Source: Verrucomicrobiota bacterium
Lineage (GTDB): Bacteria; Verrucomicrobiota; Kiritimatiellia; UBA8416; JABMPJ01
NCBI GenBank assembly: GCA_018648805.1
Contig: JABGQM010000004.1
Coordinates: forward strand, 124,001 to 188,000
DNA length: 64,000 bases
Reading direction: 5' to 3'
Below the pieces are notes generated by a model. That model was not told the origin of the DNA. It ran no database searches and saw only the letters and a list, made by a program, of their open reading frames with translations. Positions within the stretch are counted from its first letter, which is position 1, and each line of letters opens with the position of its first letter. The position numbers and the translations under genes were made by a program. Below are positions 60,812 to 64,000 of this stretch, piece after piece.

Positions 60812-63790
60812 ATGAGCACAGCGACACAGGGAGCACTAACCGCCGGGGCAAGCTTGGGCGGTTTCGATGTCACGCGGGTCACCCCGCTGGAGGATCTCAA
60901 CTCCACGGCCTACGAGCTGTGTCACCGCCGCAGCGGCGCGCGCATCCTCCACATCCACAACGCCGACCGCGAGAACCTCTTCTCGATCAACTTCCCCACC
61001 CCGCCCCCCGACGACAGCGGCGTGCCGCACATCCTCGAGCACTCCGTGCTGGCCGGCTCGGAGCGGTTCCCGGTCAAGGAGCCCTTCTTCGAAATGATCA
61101 AGATGAGCATGGCCACCTTTATCAACGCCATGACCGGACCCGACTGCACCTATTACCCGGTGGCAAGCAATGTGCCCAAGGATCTGTTCAACCTGGCCGA
61201 GGTCTATTTCGATGCGGTCTTCCACCCCCTCCTCTCCGAGCACACCTTCCGCCGCGAAGCACATCACTTGGCTCCGCTCGATCCGGCCGACCCGACCGGC
61301 GCACTGACCGTCAACGGCATTGTCTACAACGAGATGAAGGGCGCCTTCTCCAATCCGGAGGCCTGCCTCTACCGCGCCGAATCACGCGGCCTCTTTCCGG
61401 ATACCCTCTACGGACTCGAATCCGGCGGCGCCCCCGAGGCCATTCCTGATCTGACCCGTGAGGAACTGACGGCATTCCACCGCACCTACTACCATCCCAG
61501 CAACGCCCGCATCTTCCTCTATGGCGACGTGCCGACGGCCGACTACCTCGCCTTTCTCGAGTCACGCCTCGACGCCTTTGAAGACACACACGTGAGCGCT
61601 TCCATTCCCCGTCAGCCCGCCTGGTCGACCCCGCGCGAGGTGGCCGACACCTATCCCGTCGGCCACGATGAACCGCTCGAAGAGAAGACCTATCTCGTCA
61701 TGAGCTGGCGCGCCTACGACGCCACCGATCCGGTCGTCACGGTTCTGATGCGCATTCTCGAGCTTGTCCTGTTCGGCAACGAGGCCGCCCCCATGAAGAA
61801 GGCCCTGATCGATTCCGGGCTCGGGGCCGACGTCATCTTTACGCACGCCGGCGCCATGGGATGCGAAGGCACCTTCTCACTTGGACTGAAAGGCAGTGAG
61901 GCCGCGCGGCGCAACGCGTTTCAGACCCTCGTCGCCGAGACGCTGGCCCGTATCGCCGATGAGGGGATCGACCCCGCCGAGATCGACGCCGCGTTCCAGC
62001 AGGCCGCCTATCACTATCTCGAGATTCAGTCGCTCTATCCGCTGCACGTCATGGACAACGTGCTGCAAAGCTGGATCTATGGCGAAGATCCGCTCACATT
62101 TGTCTGCATGCAACACCACCTTGAAACGTGTCGTGCCCGCTACGTCGCCGACCCGAACCTTTTCAGCGATCTGATCCGGACCGTCCTGATCGACAACCCG
62201 CACCGTCTGACCGTCACGCTCACGCCCGACCCCGCGAAAGAGGCCCGCACGGATGCAGCGTTTGAAGCGCGCATGCAGGCGACCCGCGCCGGAATGGATG
62301 ATGATGCCGCGCGCCAGATTGCCGCCGATGCCGCCGAGCTCGACCACCTGAACGGCATCCCCAACTCGCCCGAACAGCTGGCCGGCCTGCCTCAACTGAA
62401 CGTGTCTGATCTGCCGACCGCCCTGACCCCCATTCCGACCCACGTGGAATCGGCCGCCGGCGTCACCCTCCTCCGCAACGAGGTCCCCTCCAACGGCGTC
62501 AATACGCTCATGATCGATATCAACCTGCAGGGCATGCCTGAACGGCTGTGGCCCTGCCTGGCACGCTACAGCGAAGCGATTGGCAAGCTTGGCGCCGCGG
62601 GCATGAACTACGAGGCCATCGCCCACCGCAAGGCCGCCTCTACCGGCGGGATTGGATGTGGACCCATCCTGATGACGCATGCCACCGATGACGCACGCCC
62701 CGTGTGGAGCCTGCGCTTCTCGATGCGAACGCTGGATGACCGCATCGTGCCGGCGCTCGGCGTGCTGCACGATCTCCTCTTCGCGGTCGACCCGCGCGAC
62801 CGCGACCGCCTGCAGGATGTACTCGTCCAATCCCTGGCCCACTGCCGCACCGGCATGGTCCATCACGGTAGCAGCACCGCGGGCACGCATGCCGCGCGCG
62901 GCCTCTCGCCCGAAGCACACCTCGAAGAGCTGCTGCATGGGCTGCCCCAGCTCGAGCTTGCCGAGGCCCTGGCCGAGCAGTTCGACAGCCGTTGCGAGAG
63001 CCTGATGGCCGATATCGAAGGGATTCGCGACCTGCTGCTCAACCGCGACCGCCTGACCGCCAGCTTCACGGGATCGGCCTCCGCATTTGATAGCGTGCAG
63101 ATGGCCCTGGCCGACTGGGCCGGCAGCATGAGTAGCGGCCTTCCCGCGGCCGCCCCGACCGGGTTCACGCCCTACGATCAGCCGCCCTGTGAAGGGTTGG
63201 CCGGGCCGATCCAGGTGGCGCACTGTGCCCTCGCTATGCCGGCCCCCCACGTCTCGCATCCGGATGAGCCCCTGCTGGCCGTGGCCTGCCACATGGTGCA
63301 GATGGAATATATCCTCAACGAGATCCGCTTCAAGGGCAACGCCTACGGCGCCCGCTTCAACCACAATCCCTTCCAGGGCCAGATCACGATGGGGTCCTAC
63401 AACGACCCGCACGTGACACGCACGCTGGACGTGTTTGCAGGTGTGCAGGCGTTCGTCGAAGCGGCCGACTGGTCGCAAACCGATATTGACCGCGCCATCA
63501 TCGCCACGGCCAAGAACCTGGAGCGCCCCATCCGGCCTGCCGCCGCCACGTCCGACGCCCTGCAGCGCCACGTGGCCGGGATCACGCCTGAGGTACGCGC
63601 CGGCCGCTTTGCGTGTCTCAAGCAGGCAACGCCCGCCGAAGCCAAGCGCGCCATGCTCGAGGCCCTCACGGCCGGCACCCCCCAGGCCGCCACCTGCGTT
63701 GTGGCCAGCCGCCAGAAGCTCGAGGAGGCCAATCGCGAGCGGCCCGACCGCCCCCTCGCCATCAGCGATATTCTGCGCCAACAGACCTGA
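60812..63790 (+). CDS. PreP-like M16C zinc metalloprotease
   Basis: The 992-aa protein matches presequence protease/insulinase-type M16C enzymes, which cleave short unfolded peptides in a closed chamber. The inverted zinc motif HILEHSVLAG (73-77 HxxEH) lies in NFPTPPPDDSGVPHILEH, and the downstream distal Glu region NEMKGAFSNPEACLYRA (about 171) is conserved. Other marks: MTGPDCTYYPVASN, FNLAEVYFDAVFHPLL and the late block AYGARFNHNPFQGQITMGSY. Length agrees with PreP. No signal peptide is seen, so it is cytoplasmic. Its job is probably clearing degraded peptides. Confidence 0.92.
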   Translation: MSTATQGALTAGASLGGFDVTRVTPLEDLNSTAYELCHRRSGARILHIHNADRENLFSINFPTPPPDDSGVPHILEHSVLAGSERFPVKEPFFEMIKMSMATFINAMTGPDCTYYPVASNVPKDLFNLAEVYFDAVFHPLLSEHTFRREAHHLAPLDPADPTGALTVNGIVYNEMKGAFSNPEACLYRAESRGLFPDTLYGLESGGAPEAIPDLTREELTAFHRTYYHPSNARIFLYGDVPTADYLAFLESRLDAFEDTHVSASIPRQPAWSTPREVADTYPVGHDEPLEEKTYLVMSWRAYDATDPVVTVLMRILELVLFGNEAAPMKKALIDSGLGADVIFTHAGAMGCEGTFSLGLKGSEAARRNAFQTLVAETLARIADEGIDPAEIDAAFQQAAYHYLEIQSLYPLHVMDNVLQSWIYGEDPLTFVCMQHHLETCRARYVADPNLFSDLIRTVLIDNPHRLTVTLTPDPAKEARTDAAFEARMQATRAGMDDDAARQIAADAAELDHLNGIPNSPEQLAGLPQLNVSDLPTALTPIPTHVESAAGVTLLRNEVPSNGVNTLMIDINLQGMPERLWPCLARYSEAIGKLGAAGMNYEAIAHRKAASTGGIGCGPILMTHATDDARPVWSLRFSMRTLDDRIVPALGVLHDLLFAVDPRDRDRLQDVLVQSLAHCRTGMVHHGSSTAGTHAARGLSPEAHLEELLHGLPQLELAEALAEQFDSRCESLMADIEGIRDLLLNRDRLTASFTGSASAFDSVQMALADWAGSMSSGLPAAAPTGFTPYDQPPCEGLAGPIQVAHCALAMPAPHVSHPDEPLLAVACHMVQMEYILNEIRFKGNAYGARFNHNPFQGQITMGSYNDPHVTRTLDVFAGVQAFVEAADWSQTDIDRAIIATAKNLERPIRPAAATSDALQRHVAGITPEVRAGRFACLKQATPAEAKRAMLEALTAGTPQAATCVVASRQKLEEANRERPDRPLAISDILRQQT

Positions 63791-63792
63791 GC

Positions 63793-64000
63793 CTACGCCG
63801 CGGGAGGCAGCGCCACCGGCACATACTCGCTCTCGGGAGATCGCGTCTTCTGACGGCCGATCGCCAGCATCTCGCGCCAACACTGCAGCATGCTGCGTGG
63901 CTCGGCCAGACCGCTCTTCAGCAACGCATGCAGCTGGGGCAGATTGCGCGACGGCACACTCGGGAACATGTGATGGTCCACGTGGTCATCCAAACCCCAG
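63793..64000 (-). CDS. Fatty acid desaturase family protein, C-terminal part (5' end outside window)
   Basis: The open frame runs in from the right edge and ends at 63793. The visible ~68 residues begin WGLDDHVDHHMFPSVPSRNL and end YVPVALPPAA. The box HVDHHMFPSVPSRNLPQLH is the third His box (HxxHHxFP) of membrane desaturases or related hydroxylases. It differs from the HHVHH box of the other desaturase in this window, so it is a distinct paralogue or a beta-carotene hydroxylase/delta-type relative. It converges with the PreP gene two bases apart. Confidence 0.85.
   Translation of the reverse strand, partial: WGLDDHVDHHMFPSVPSRNLPQLHALLKSGLAEPRSMLQCWREMLAIGRQKTRSPESEYVPVALPPAA

Noticed and set aside
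61877-63883. 668-aa minus-strand open frame opposite the PreP-like gene
   Set aside because: The plus strand encodes an intact M16C protease over the same bases; the antisense product is His/Gly/Arg-rich and has no family features.

Overview
The window is GC-rich, gene-dense bacterial DNA with short intergenic spacers and many 1-17 bp overlaps. It encodes about 55 proteins and one tRNA. The organism looks Gram-negative: there is a patatin lipoprotein, an exported alpha-2-macroglobulin (A2M)-like protein with no lipobox, and an ECF sigma/anti-sigma pair. The gene mix includes uronate and fucose catabolism, the classical menaquinone pathway, a VIT/vWA protein beside an A2M protein, and several families of dispersed intergenic repeats. 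This is most reminiscent of the PVC superphylum (Kiritimatiellota/Verrucomicrobiota-like). That placement is an inference from gene content; there is no rRNA here to test it.

Layout. 1-3.4 kb: the 3' end of uronate isomerase, an atypical Ser/Thr kinase, a TraB/GumN protein and an HMGL-like aldolase. 3.3-4.0 kb: a gene-free repeat mosaic. 4.0-16.5 kb: mostly housekeeping genes, namely a patatin lipoprotein, PduO-type cobalamin adenosyltransferase, DUF3820, a DEAD-box helicase, DUF3783, an ArsC-like protein, an acyltransferase, an EF-hand protein, ACP phosphodiesterase, an MFS transporter, a radical SAM protein and a DUF697 protein. 16.8-29.7 kb: a cell-envelope block dominated by a same-strand series. 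In transcription order it holds a secreted protein with a repeated C-terminal motif, a 1389-aa thioester-containing A2M-like protein, an ECF sigma factor, its anti-sigma factor, an ARPP-1/DUF6569-like exported protein, a VIT-vWA protein and a DUF3592 membrane protein. This is the best candidate for an undescribed system in the window.

29.9-32.3 kb: a plant/trypanosome-type phosphofructokinase, a BrnT-like toxin with a CopG/BrnA-like antitoxin, and a hotdog thioesterase. 32.5-42.1 kb: a nucleotidyltransferase-like protein, then the menaquinone genes on the minus strand in the order menG-menF-menD-menH-(repeat)-menB-menA-menC-menE. Almost all neighbours overlap. The nearby hotdog thioesterase could supply the DHNA-CoA hydrolase step. 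Repeat-like sequence has entered menD, and probably menC, in frame. 42.2-50.6 kb: a methyltransferase, two membrane glycosyltransferases (one a GT-C/GT2 fusion), a TRASH-like metal-binding membrane protein, and a fused flavoprotein/polyferredoxin membrane protein whose flavin domain appears permuted.

50.6-64 kb: a decayed aldo/keto reductase start, tRNA-Ser(CGA), L-fucose isomerase, a NYN-LOTUS protein, a GH95 alpha-L-fucosidase, a Uma2 nuclease, hemL, hemB, a fatty acid desaturase, a PreP-like M16 protease and the 3' end of a second desaturase.

Three copies of a dispersed intergenic element, recognisable by spurious translations resembling GHWIFLVGYWI, lie near 6.1, 47.3 and 58.4 kb. Other repeat families sit at 3.5-4.0, 28.7-28.9 and 37.4 kb. 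Starts were moved inward where a ribosome-binding site, signal peptide or coupling overlap favoured an internal codon.
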